Assembly: GCA_029959085.1 (NCBI GenBank)
Contig: JARWIR010000008.1
Coordinates: 16,044,001-16,108,000, forward strand
Origin: Nemophila menziesii
Taxonomy: Eukaryota > Streptophyta > Magnoliopsida > Boraginales > Hydrophyllaceae
DNA: 64,000 nt
Direction of reading: 5' to 3'
The notes beneath the pieces are model-generated. The model made no database searches and was not told the DNA's origin. It saw only the letters and a program-made list of their open reading frames with translations. This document shows, piece by piece, positions 11,353-21,609 of the stretch. Within the stretch, counting starts at the first letter, position 1. Every line of letters begins with the position of its first letter. Made by a program: the position numbers and the translations under genes.

Positions 11353-14300
11353 GTGGCTTTAGCAGCTCAAGCCTCTAACTCAGCTCAGGCTTCTTCATCA
11401 TCACAGTCGTCTTCATCTTCCTCTTATGATCCTGAGCTTTGGTACTTAGATTCTGGAGCTAACAGTCATGTTACTCATGATTCATCATTAATTCAAGCTC
11501 CTACACCTTACAATGGTGCTAATGCAGTTTCAGTGGGTAATGGTAGTGCCTTGCAAATTGCTAACATTGGTAACAGTAAGTTCTCTACCTCTTCCTGTGT
11601 GTTTAAGTTGAATTCCATTCTTCATGTTCCTGAAATCACCTCCAACTTATTGTCTATCTCCAAATTTACCCAAGATAATGATTGTGTTATCACTTTCACC
11701 TCTAAATCTGTGTCTATCTATGATAATCATACTCATACTCTGTTGTTTCAGGGCCCTTGTAGGGGTGGTTTGTACTCACTTCCTTTAGGTGGTCAGTTGA
11801 AGTCAAGTCTTCCATCTAGTCAAGTAACTTTCAAGTGTCTCTCCTCCACTTCAAATAAGTCTTTAGCTCAGCTGTGGCACTTTAGGCTTGGACATCCTTC
11901 ACATTATGCTTCTTCAAAGTTGTCATCACTTCTCAACACTAAGCTAGATTATTTTGGTGTTCATTGCTCAGATTGTGCTGTGTCTAAGTCTCATAAACAA
12001 CCTTTTAATCTTTCTGTAACTTGTAGTTCAAAACCTTTTGATTTGATACACAGTGATGTATGGGGTCCTACTCCAATTTCATCTTCTCTATTCAAGTATT
12101 ATGTAATCTTTGTTGATGATTTTTCAAGGTTCATTTGGGTTTATCCTATTAAGCTTAAGTCCCATGTTCTTTCAGTATTCAAAACCTTTTACAATATGGT
12201 TTTCACTCAATTTGAGACTAAAATTAAAGTTCTGCGTAGTGATAATGGGGGTGAGTATATTAGTCATGATTTTGTCTCTTTTACTCAATCATGTGGTATT
12301 ATTCATCAAACTAGTTGTCCTCATACTCCTGAGCAAAATGGTGTTTCTGAAAGGAAGCACAGACACCTAATTGAAACTACTTGCACCCTCTTAAAACATG
12401 CCTCCTTACCTCACAAATATTGGCTAGATGCTTTAGCTATTGCTGTCTATTTGATCAATCTTTTACCCACCCCTGTGTTAAATAACTCAAGTCCTTTTCA
12501 AGTGTTATTTCAATCTTCTCCATCTCTTACTCATCTCAAGGTGTTTGGTTGTCTTTGTTTTCCCTGGCTTAAGCCTTACTCTCCTCACAAATTATCCCCT
12601 AAATCTGAACCTTGTCTCTTCTTAGGATATTGTAACACCTCAAAAGGTTATAAGTGTCTATCCCTAACCTCTCATAAAATATATATATCTAGACATGTCT
12701 TGTTTGATGAAACCTCTTTTCCTTTTCAAAATTTGTCTCCTTCTTCAGTTTCTGCTATTGATGACTCTCACTCACTATATGTTGATATTTATGATTCCAA
12801 AATTAATCCATACTCTATCTCTCATCCTTTTGATTGCTCAGTTGTTACTCCTCCTCCTGAGTCATCTACTATTGATCATTCTCCTCTTTTAAATTCATCT
12901 GAGTCTTCTTCATCTGGGTCATCACAGCCTCACTCTCCTTCTCCTAGTCCTCCTCCTCCACCTAAACATCATATGTTCACAAGACTTCAAACTGGTTCTT
13001 TGAAACCTTCTTACAAATGTCAAACTTTGTCACTTACTCCCCAAATTTCTGAACCTACTTCCTATAAAGAGGCTTCCAAGTTTCAATGTTGGCAAAATGC
13101 AATGCAAGAGGAGTTTAATGCACTTCTCAGTCAAAAGACTTGGGATTTAGTTCCAGCTCCATGTAATCGAACCCCCATTACATGTAAATGGATTTTTCGT
13201 ATTAAGAAACATGCTGATGGATCAATTGCTCGCTACAAAGCTCGTTTGGTAGCTCGTGGTTTTTTGCAAGAGTTTGGTATTGATTATAATGAAACCTTTA
13301 GCCCAGTTGTTAAGCATCAAACTGTGCGTTTAATTCTTGCAGCTTCTTATGACTGGATTATTCATCAACTTGATGTATCTAATGCCTTTTTACATGGATC
13401 TCTATCTGAAGAAGTGTATATGGCTCAACCACTTGGTTTTGTCAGCTCAGCTCATCCTAACTATGTTTGTAAACTAAATCGATCACTTTATGGTTTAAAA
13501 CAGGCTCCTCGAGCCTGGTATCAGTTGCTTACTTCATTTTTACTATCTCAGAAGTTTGTTGTAAGTTCAGCTGATACATCAATGTTTATACGAGGCTCTA
13601 ATGATTCTTTGACTATAATCTTGGTTTATGTTGATGATTTATTAGTCACAGGTGCTGATTCTTCTCTTATTGCATCTATAATTCTTGCTTTAAAATCGCG
13701 TTTTGCGATGAAGTACCTTGGTCATGTATCGTATTTTTTGGGGTTAGATATAATCAAGAACGATTCAGGCTTTCTTGTTAATCAAGCTACCTATGCAAAG
13801 TCTATCTAAAGCTGGTATGCTTGACTGTAAAGCCTCTCCTACTCCTTCTTTAAACAAATATATAGTTCCAACTGTGCATGATCTCAAGCCTTTTGAGAAT
13901 ACATATCTTTTTCGAAGTTTAATTGGTGCACTTCAATATCTTACGATTACAAGACCGGATATTGCTTTTGCTGTAAATCAACTGTGCCAACATATGCACA
14001 ATCCTCGTAACATTGATTATGAAGCATTAAAACGCTTGCTTCGCTATGTTAAAGGTTCAGTATATTACAGTATTTCCTTTACTAAATCTCCAATTCATCT
14101 TCAAGCTTTTTCTGACTCTGATTGGGCAAGTGATACACTTGATCGGCGTTCTACCACCGGCTACTATATCTTTCTGGGTTCAAATCTCTTATCATGGGGT
14201 TCTAAGAAACAGTCAACTGTGTCTCGCTCTTCCACTGAAGCGAAGTATCGAGCATTAGCTTACATTTCAGCTGAATTAAAGTGGATTTCTTACTTGTTGA

Positions 14301-14626
14301 AAGACTTGAAATTACCCGTTCAAACTCCTATTTTGGCTTGTGATAATCTCTCAGCTATAGCCTTAGCTTCCAATCCGGTGTTTCACTCTAGAACAAGGCA
14401 TATTGATATTGATTTCCATTTTGTTCGTGAACAAGTGACCTCCAAAGAGCTTAAGCTTGTTCATGTCTCTACATCTAATCAAGTTGCTGATCTTCTTACC
14501 AAGGGACTTCCAGTTGCTACTTACTCTTTTCTAATCTCCAAGCTTCCTCTTCTCACGATGCTCAGCTTGAGGGGGGATGATAAGCAACACACTAAAGGTG
14601 TTGCAAATACAGCTAACACTACTTGA
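11353..14626 (+). pseudogene. copia-1 pol, one frameshift
   Basis: The first frame (11353-13809) has the protease motif W-Y-L-D-S-G-A near residue 30, an integrase H-H-C-C head and catalytic core (H-S-D-V-W-G-P, R-S-D-N-G-G-E-Y, E-Q-N-G-V-S-E-R-K), and reverse transcriptase with Y-V-D-D-L-L. It then meets a stop just after A-T-Y-A-K-S-I. The second frame (13775-14626) continues RT and RNase H (D-S-D-W-A-S, S-S-T-E-A-K-Y-R-A, R-T-R-H-I-D). Compared with copy 2, about five bases are missing near 13806. The last codons lie inside the 3' LTR. Confidence 0.92.
14568..14577 (+). promoter_or_regulatory. copia-1 polypurine tract
   Basis: A purine run TGAGGGGGGA sits directly before the 3' LTR, the expected place for the plus-strand primer. 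Confidence 0.85.
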
Positions 14627-14774
14627 CAAAAGTTGTTATGCAGTTAGTTGTATGTATTGTGTATCTATTATATTCTCTTTGTACTGCTATATATTGAGCT
14701 GTAAACACAATACAAAACATAATACAAAACATAATACAAAATATACAATTTCTAAAATTCTCTTCTCTTTATCA
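14578..14774 (+). repeat. copia-1 3' LTR (197 bp)
   Basis: By eye it is the same as the 5' LTR except for one additional AATACAAAACAT unit (three related tandem units in place of two). It ends TTTATCA before the target duplication. Confidence 0.93.
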
Positions 14775-14779
14775 CTTTA

Positions 14780-16355
14780 CAATTTCTTGAATTGGCTCAT
14801 TGAGAGCTCATAAAAATGCTAGTTGGACATAGGCTAAGGGTTCACTATATATAGGGGGTTGAGGATTCTCCGACCAACTTACCATAGAGGAAGACATCCA
14901 AACCCTCAAGGAAGTATATCCATTTATAAGGGAAGGGAGAGAACTACTTATATATTACTTTAATATTCAACTCAAACTGATTCCCAACTTGTTCAAGAGA
15001 TTGTTCTAGAGGCTCTACACTCATAACACTAGGACTGGGGTTCCAGAGGTGACATACCCAAAACCGACCCATCCCATTAAATTCCAAGATATATCTTTCC
15101 TACAGAGACGTGTTTGTAGATGCCTAATTTCTAATTCTAAGTTGAACTCTCTCTAACCCCATGAAGGATCAAGGAAATAAACTAGAATACAAACAACAAT
15201 CATGCACATAAAGTCAAGGGCGATTCCTCTTACAAACCAGTATATCATGGATATAGATATGCATCTACTAGAAATTGAGTATGGGGAATGTGCGATCGAC
15301 GTCCTCTACAATCAATCGTGGGTAGCATCTCTATTGGTGGACATGGCCATGAGGTCTTAGTAACCATGTTACTTGACACTAAACAAAACGGAGTTCTTTA
15401 ACAAAAATTAACGAACCATAAATACATTTTTACCAGAAACCCAATAATATGGTCGACATAGACACACATATATCGTGGCACATAGACTCAATGTGACAAT
15501 ATGCTCATCCAATCTATTGGAAGCATATTATATTCTCCAATGATAAGAATCTAATCATCAAGAAATAAGTCAAATAACTTCTCCAATCCAGCCACATACA
15601 CGAGATATTATAGCTTGATCGGTTCATTAGTCCTATTTTAGTACCTATGACAAGTGGTAAATGTTTTATGTGCATCAATTTTAAGGTGTTTTTATAAAAC
15701 ATCCTTACAGATTTATTTCCGATAGCAAAAATTGTTTGGTTGAAGCTACACTGACCACAAGTCGCTTACATTCATGGATGCCTTTAAAGGATATTATTAA
15801 ATCAATGTGGTCCTAAAAGACGGTGAAAAGAAATGTGCTACAAATCACGACTTGTAAAGTTTATGAGTCATTCCATTATGTTGGTGCAACTTACCAGTGC
15901 ATGGTCAATGAAGCCTCCAAATGGATGGTCATGTGTAATATGAAAATATATGTTAACAATATGATGGTCATAATTCATACATTTGAGACATACCTAGATG
16001 ATCTAGCTAAGGTGTTATCTACCTTGATAAAGGTTAACATTCATTTACACCTTGATAATTATGACTTTAGCGTGACCTCGGGTAAGTTCTTGGGTTTCAT
16101 GATAAATAACTGAGATATTGAAATAAATCAAGGACAAGTTCCAAGCTATAATCAATCTATAATTACCTGAAATTGTCACGTAGGATCATTCCTTGAAGGG
16201 AGTAGTGGTTTCTCAAAACGTATTCATGAAAATATTAGTAGAGAGATTCCCACTAATATGTCCTAAAAATATGGTATTGTTACTTATTATTTGAACACCT
16301 TTTGTCTATTTTACCTCATTACTTGACGATATTGTAGGATTTACATGTATGGATA
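14780..16355 (+). mobile_element. Tat-like Ty3/gypsy internal region, decayed
   Basis: Downstream of copia-1 the host gypsy element resumes. The first 600 bases give no clear gag. From about 15410 scattered frames match the linker and reverse transcriptase: a degenerate D-I-D-T-H-I-S-W-H segment, L-V-P-M-T-S-G-K-C near 15637, then at 15823-16113 G-A-T-Y-Q-C-M-V-N, K-I-Y-V-N-N-M-M-V (the RT active-site region, with VDD altered to VNN) and S-G-K-F-L-G-F-M-I-N. Many stops and shifts make it dead. The Pack-MULE starts at 16365. Confidence 0.75.
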
Positions 16356-16364
16356 TTTCCAAAA

Positions 16365-16567
16365 GGGCGAAGCCTCCGTGAAGCCCCTGATCTTTCGCCA
16401 AAGTGCAGAAACCACCCCTTATCTTTTTTTTTTCCAAAAAACGCCCTTTAGGAAACTTTTTTTGTCACCGTTAGCCCTTTTTTCGATTTTCTGTTAGTTG
16501 ACCGTTAGTCAATGCTATTTGGCGCCACGTCAGTGCCAGGTCACTGACACGTAAGCTCCATGTAGGC
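16365..16567 (+). repeat. Pack-MULE left terminal inverted repeat
   Basis: About 203 bp pair with 19683-19885 at high identity, including the CACTGACACGTAAGCTCCAT block at the inner end. Weaker, interrupted pairing continues to about 16800 (CAACCGGCTTT, CCGCTCTCTGCACAAGGAAA). Confidence 0.9.
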
Positions 16568-16837
16568 GTTAGGGCATCAGAAATTACATGTCATATTTCT
16601 TTTAAAATTATTTTTTTAGATTTCTTTAAAGCTTCATCTTCTTCTTCTTACACTACACCACCAACGATCCAAGAACCCAAATTAAAATTCAATAAGAACT
16701 CACTCCAACCAGCCCTCACACCAATCCGCTCTCTGCACAAGGAAACCGTCATCATCAACCGGCTTTGATACGCCATCAACAATCGAAGAACCCAAATGAA
16801 AGGGAAAAAAATCTCCATTTTCCCCTTAAACTTAGCA

Positions 16838-17220
16838 GCGAAATTGCAGAATGCATATGCGAAATATGTGAATGAGTACTATATCAAGAGCTTTGGTGTA
16901 AATGTTGAATCATACGATCAAGAGTATTTAAAGAAAACTTCAACACCAGATAATGATACCTCCGCTCAATTGTGGTGGTTTCAAGTCTGTACTGAAGTTG
17001 CATATTTCCAAGTGGCCCCCGCAATTGATAGTGTTCGCTCTTCAAAGATTGATACAAAGTACGTGTATATATTATATCAGGTCTCTTGATGATTCTTTCT
17101 TTATGTTTGATATATAACATGGTAACTCATGATAATGTCAGATACCATTTGGACCTTTGCAAGAATGTATTTGGAACTGCATTTATCCTGATGTAAATGC
17201 TACTAATTATTACATACACC
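16838..17220 (+). pseudogene. captured fragment of serine carboxypeptidase S28 gene
   Basis: Exon 1 (to 17058) encodes A-K-Y-V-N-E-Y-Y-I, S-F-G-V-N-V-E-S-Y-D, L-W-W-F-Q-V-C-T-E-V-A-Y-F-Q and S-S-K-I-D-T-K. A GTACGT donor at 17059 and CAG acceptor at 17141 bound an 83-bp intron. Exon 2 resumes Y-H-L-D-L-C-K-N-V-F-G. The blocks match plant S28 peptidases related to Arabidopsis EDA2 (Pro-Xaa carboxypeptidase family) in order and spacing, including the segment with conserved W-W-x-Q-V-C-x-E-V. Only this internal piece is present and the frame breaks after F-G. No catalytic triad is included, so no enzyme activity is expected. Its left limit is uncertain. Confidence 0.85.
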
Positions 17221-17255
17221 GTCTCTTTATTTATTAGAAAAAGAGTCAATTTATT

Positions 17256-17600
17256 ATGTTTAAGACTTCTGGTCCATTTGTTCCAACACTGATGTTTTGT
17301 GCTACTGGTGATACGCCCCAATCCGATGCTCATGAGTATGATATCTCATTCATTTCTGATAGCTTTAAAGGTGAAATCTTGGTTGCAGTTAAGTTGTTTG
17401 ATAAAATGTGTCAAGACTTAAGAGGGTGTGCAAGGTAGACCATTTATGTATGGAGTGTTCATTAATAGCCTTTGTAAGATTCAAAAAACGAGTTTTGCTA
17501 TTGAATTGCATAGAAAGATGATTCAGAACAAGTGTGAATCTAACGTAATTATCTATAGTACTATTGTTGAGGCATATTTAGAACTGCAAAAGGCAAAGTA
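17256..17600 (+). pseudogene. captured fragment of PPR-repeat gene
   Basis: The frame starting at 17256 contains A-V-K-L-F-D-K-M. After a frame break, it reads I-N-S-L-C-K-I-Q-K-T-S-F-A-I-E-L-H-R-K-M and N-V-I-I-Y-S-T-I-V-E-A-Y. These are typical pentatricopeptide repeat helices (L-C-K...A-x-E-L...K-M, N-V-x-x-Y-S-T). About three repeats are covered, with one shift near 17437 and a stop near 17600. It cannot encode a complete organelle RNA-binding PPR protein. Confidence 0.72.
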
Positions 17601-17619
17601 AACAATGTACTTGAAGCCT

Positions 17620-18740
17620 TTTTCTATTTTCCTCATGGTTTCATTTTTGGTTAATTGCATAATTGATCCTTGGACCTTGTGTTAGGTCGAAAGACTAATA
17701 CCCATGTTTTCAAATTAAAAATTATACCTTCTGGTTCACATTTACGTTGTAAAACTACCCTCCTATGATATTTTTTAGAACAGGGACGGTCACTTTCTTT
17801 TATAACTACTAATGTGGTGTGCTTTTGTAAACATTGCAGAAAAAGTAAAACAAGATCTTTGGTTTACAAATGACGATACCAATAAATATCCTATATCTAT
17901 TGACCATACCATGGAACCATCTCATATCTAATCTAGAACTTTCATTAGTCTTCAGTTGGAAAAAAACCGAATCTATGTTGCATATTATTATCAGAATATG
18001 GACTTCAATTATGAGATCTTGAAGACTACTTTGCGTCTCAATGGACGGTTAAATACTCGGTATGTTTAAACGAAATAGAAGAAGAGAATTTGGAGTTTGT
18101 ATACCGTTTAGTAGAGAAAGTGTTGAATTAAAAGCTCGATATGGCGTATAAAGATGGGGTTTTGCTATAAGTGTAGATGGGACATAGTTTGGCTCGTGAT
18201 AGTAGTTATAGTATTTTTGCTAGGTAAAATAGTATCAATTCCTGTAATTTTTCAGTTTAACTCTATATAATTGATATCTAATTATATTTCAATTAATGTG
18301 TACAATCTACTATCAAAACTGAACCAAGTAAGAAAGAATGGAATTCTCTTTTTAATGTTAATATAAAATGTTCCAATTAATTACTTTGTCGAGCAAAAAA
18401 AACTATCATCATCCAAACATCAATATGAACTAACCTTATAAAGGATATGCAATAAATCGCACTTTCTTTAATCTCTCATGAGTCATTACCATTGTCACAG
18501 TATCCAGAAAAGCAATAACATGCCTAGACTGTGTAATTCATTTGGAAAACACCAGCATATTCATTTCCCTACTCAATGGATGTGAATTACAGCTATCCAT
18601 AAAGGTAATGAAAATGAAATATACAGGGTAGCAATGAAATTTTCTAGAAAATTTACAATAAAATAAATCATGTCACAATTATATACCGCTTGCTTAACAA
18701 AATGGAAATTCGCAACAGTATAAAAACTAGTAAACAATCA
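17620..18740. other. Pack-MULE interior, origin unknown
   Basis: A stretch near 17840-18070 stays open over short runs (for example R-I-Y-V-A-Y-Y-Y-Q and L-R-L-N-G-R-L-N-T-R) and could be a fourth captured piece, but I do not recognise it. The 18440-18640 part, read on the minus strand, likewise shows short open runs without a family match. The rest is AT-rich. Confidence 0.4.
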
Positions 18741-18747
18741 ATAAGTA

Positions 18748-19162
18748 GTGTTGAGCATCTCCAAGCATACAATCTCTCATTTTTGGACAAGGGATATGTG
18801 GTAATTTAACGGAACCACTGAAACGTCGTAATTTTTCAAACCAATTTGAAGCTCAATTGTTTCAAACCGATTCTTCTCTTTAACATTGGTCATGATCACA
18901 GTGATAGCTTCCCTAACCGCATCACTCTGCAACTTACTATAAAAAACAATAAATAAAACATATTAGTGACGAGCATAATGATTTTAAAGTATCGGAAAAA
19001 TGTCTGATTTGTGTAAAATTTGTAAGAACCCATTTTAAATCTGGTATTAGTTATTAGACAATCGAGCAATTAAAATCTAACGAAAGTATGAAACTAAAAG
19101 CATTCGTATGAGAAAAACAAGCTTATGAGATTAAGATTATGATGATGATAAAGTTACCTCAT
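18748..19162 (-). pseudogene. captured 5' fragment of ribosomal protein L10a gene
   Basis: On the minus strand, exon 1 is ATGAG (19158-19162) with a GTAACT donor, and exon 2 runs 18936-18748 after a TATAG acceptor. It begins [13 protein letters not shown] and continues [12 protein letters not shown]. After a small deletion and shift it reads [12 protein letters not shown] and C-M-L-G-D-A-Q-H, all as in plant RPL10a (uL1). The start codon, first intron and probably some 5' UTR (to about 19200) are kept. The deletion just after K-N-Y removes a few residues and breaks the frame, and the fragment stops after about 70 codons. Confidence 0.88.
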
Positions 19163-19350
19163 GGTTAAAGATTACTCCTTGATCTGAGAGAGTGCAAACC
19201 TTGTTAGACGGCTAAGCATCACTAAATTTACTTCTCTTAAACATCACGACTGTAATTATACTTAAATCAGACACTTCTTACAAATTATAAAATTGATGAA
19301 ATTAGGTAAAAATAATTCAAATTTTTACCTTAATTTGGGTCTTCTCTAAG

Positions 19351-19560
19351 CCGGTTGATGATGGTGGAGAAAGGTCACGGAGTGGCGACGGTTTTCTTGT
19401 GCAGAGAGCGGCTTGGTGTGGAGATTTTTTTTGTTTTCCTATTCATTTGGGTCTTCGATTGTTAATGGCATATCCACACCGGTTGATGATGGTGGCGAAG
19501 GAACAAAAAGTGGCGGCGGTTTCCTGGTGCAGAGAGTGGCTTGGTGTGAGGGGAAGTCCG
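19351..19560. repeat. imperfect direct duplication inside Pack-MULE
   Basis: A segment containing CCGGTTGATGATGGTGG ... GTGCAGAGAG ... GGCTTGGTGTG occurs twice (about 19351-19420 and 19479-19550). One inverted relative lies near the left TIR (about 16715-16770). It looks like subterminal repeat growth during element evolution. Confidence 0.65.
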
Positions 19561-19682
19561 GTTGGAGTAAGATTTTTCACTTTTGGGTTCTTCGATTGTA
19601 AAGTGAGGTAGAAGATGAAGAAAGAGAGATTAAATAAAAAATTAAAAAACATATAATGATGTGTAAATGACGGTGATGTCAT

Positions 19683-19885
19683 GCCTACATGGAGCTTACG
19701 TGTCAGTGACCTGGCACTGACGTGGCACCAAATGGCATTGACTAACGGTCAACTAACAGAAAATCGAAAAAAGGGCTAACGGTGACAAAAAAAGTTTCCG
19801 AAAGGGCATTTTTTGGAAAAAAAAAAGATAAGGGGCGGTTTCTGCACTTTGGCGAAAGATCAGGGGCTTTACGGAGGCTTTACCC
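19683..19885 (-). repeat. Pack-MULE right terminal inverted repeat
   Basis: The inverted partner of 16365-16567, with small differences such as GGGTAAAGCC against GGGCGAAGCC at the tip. Confidence 0.9.
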
Positions 19886-19894
19886 TTTCCAAAA

Positions 19895-21307
19895 CTTATA
19901 AATGAAATGTGCTTAAAAGGGAGATATTAAACTTTTTTTAAGAAACCAGTCGTTGCCAGAATTGAAAACATAAAGCAAAATTGGACTTAATCCAAAAGAG
20001 GGTTCGATTGCATCAACCAAGTGGTCCATAAGAAGCGATACCTGGAACTTCTATAGAGGATTGGTCAAATTTATATCTTAGATAGCAAGAACAACATAGG
20101 AAGTCCGAAAAAGAAGATACACATGAAAAAAATAATAAAAGAAAAGAAGATAATTGGCAGACAATTCCTAGACTATCAGTTAGTCATTAGAATCGTAGAT
20201 CTATCTTATTTATATTCTAGTTCTTATAAATGGAACACGACTGACTTAGTAATAAATTTCTATCTTTGTGGCGAGAACCACTTCTGATTAGATTTCTTCG
20301 TAGTCATGAGAAACTAAACACCATATCTTAAGGTGTTATCTTAGAAGTCATGTAACTACAACTTGTAGAATTTGAATAGAATGCAGTTTCTTTTATACTT
20401 ATTTACTTTTATCACAACTGTATTACTTGGTGTCCTATTCATCGAGAATATAAAAAAATTATGTCCATAGTGATTGTAATGCATGATGTCTTGCCATCAC
20501 AACAATGTTCTAGTTTTCTTGAAGGCAACAAGTTTGAGAAGAATAGCCAAGAGAGGAAAGGTGGTCATAGTGGTGGTATTGTGCAACAACTTATCCTCTT
20601 TAATCTCCAAGTAATAAAAATCGATCTTGATTATGTTTAGTTACACATATATAAGAACATAATCTAATCTTACATCCTATGTAATCGTTTTCATAATAAA
20701 ATCCCATATTACTTTGACGTATTTACTTTGATCAATCACTCAGAAAAATCCCATACTTCAGTAGAATTATAATTAGTAACTTACCCAAATCATTTAAGTC
20801 CTTAGTGGTTCGACCCCTTGTCATCACATAGTGATAAAGAGGAAAATATAATTAGTATAATTGAGCGTCTTCCGTAATTAATAATCATCTTGTTAGAAAA
20901 ACTAATCATATTGTGAAATATATTACCCACTTCTTTTCAAAGTCCTACACAATAAGAAAGACTTCCAATTAACAGAGAAACGCAAATAAGACTTTAAGTC
21001 TCTCAAAATATACTTAATTTCACCATTAATGATGGAGAATCCAATACCAATGAAGATATTTAACATACATATATAATTTACCCACTAAGTTATTGCTTAG
21101 GTCCTAGTCTGATAGGTAAATAAAGACAAATACCATGTTTCTTATTTCATTATTAGTTATGGGGTACATAGACAATATAATATTATTAAAATGATGGATC
21201 TCGATATTGTATTTGTGCATATCACCTGATAAACCTTACTTTGACACTCAAAAGGTAGTCGTTAGCACGTACATGCCTTCACAAGAAGTATTTTATAAGA
21301 TTACAGT
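19895..21307. other. spacer between Pack-MULE and copia-2, probably decayed gypsy
   Basis: Flanked on both sides by insertions into the Tat-like element, so it is probably part of that element or an older insertion in it. I could not identify any conserved domain in the six frames. Confidence 0.4.
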
Positions 21308-21353
21308 CTCTGGACACTTGCTTAAAGAGTCCACAGAACTCATCCAGTTTAAC
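21308..21353. repeat. 49-bp tandem duplication, left copy (split by copia-2)
   Basis: CTCTGGACACTTGC...CCAGTTTAAC here recurs intact at 25782-25830. Removing copia-2 and one target duplication leaves two adjacent 49-bp units, so the element landed in a pre-existing tandem repeat. Confidence 0.85.
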
Positions 21354-21570
21354 TAATAGTGTATAAGATAAGATATAGTGTATAGGATAAGATAGCTCAT
21401 GTAGTGACTCATGTAGTGACTCATAGATAAGACAAAATAGTACAATTAGTTGTTAGTCATGCAAAACCACACAATGCTCTACATTGTGTACTATATATAT
21501 TCCTATCTTGTAAACAGTTTTACAATCAATCAATATACACATTTCTATTATCTTTATTCTCTTGTTAATA
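21354..21570 (+). repeat. copia-2 5' LTR (217 bp)
   Basis: The U3 part holds three GATAAG boxes (21367, 21386, 21426) and two TGACTCA boxes (21405 and 21417, 12 bp apart in a direct repeat). A TATA-like run lies at 21492-21500. The LTR ends GTTAATA before the primer site. Confidence 0.93.
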
Positions 21571-21585
21571 TGGTATCATAGAGCC
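21571..21585 (+). promoter_or_regulatory. copia-2 primer binding site
   Basis: TGGTATCATAGAGCC: the Met-tRNA complement TGGTATCAGAGCC with two extra bases in the middle. It abuts the LTR and defines its 3' end. Confidence 0.8.
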
Positions 21586-21609
21586 AGCAAGATATTTTTT
21601 TAAAAAAGC

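Larger units (their letters stand above)
10038..14774 (+). mobile_element. Ty1/copia retrotransposon, copy 1
   Basis: A complete 4.7-kb element: 5' LTR, Met-tRNA-type primer site, gag, pol, polypurine tract and 3' LTR. It is bracketed by a perfect 5-bp target duplication CTTTA (10033-10037 and 14775-14779). The two LTRs look identical except for one extra 12-bp repeat unit in the 3' copy, which suggests a fairly recent insertion. It interrupts an older gypsy element. A stop codon between gag and pol and a frameshift late in reverse transcriptase make it non-functional as it stands. Domain order protease-integrase-RT-RNase H is the copia order. Confidence 0.95.
16365..19885. mobile_element. 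Pack-MULE (non-autonomous Mutator-like element)
   Basis: A 3,521-bp element with inverted ends of about 200 bp: left GGGCGAAGCCTCCGTGAAGC at 16365, right reading inward GGGTAAAGCCTCCGTAAAGC from 19885. A perfect 9-bp target duplication TTTCCAAAA (16356-16364 and 19886-19894) is diagnostic of Mutator-like elements. There is no transposase. The interior carries at least three gene fragments: S28 carboxypeptidase-like at 16838-17220, PPR-like at 17256-17600, and RPL10a-like at 18748-19200 on the minus strand. Two fragments retain introns, so they were captured from genomic DNA and not from mRNA. It interrupts the decayed gypsy element. Confidence 0.92.
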
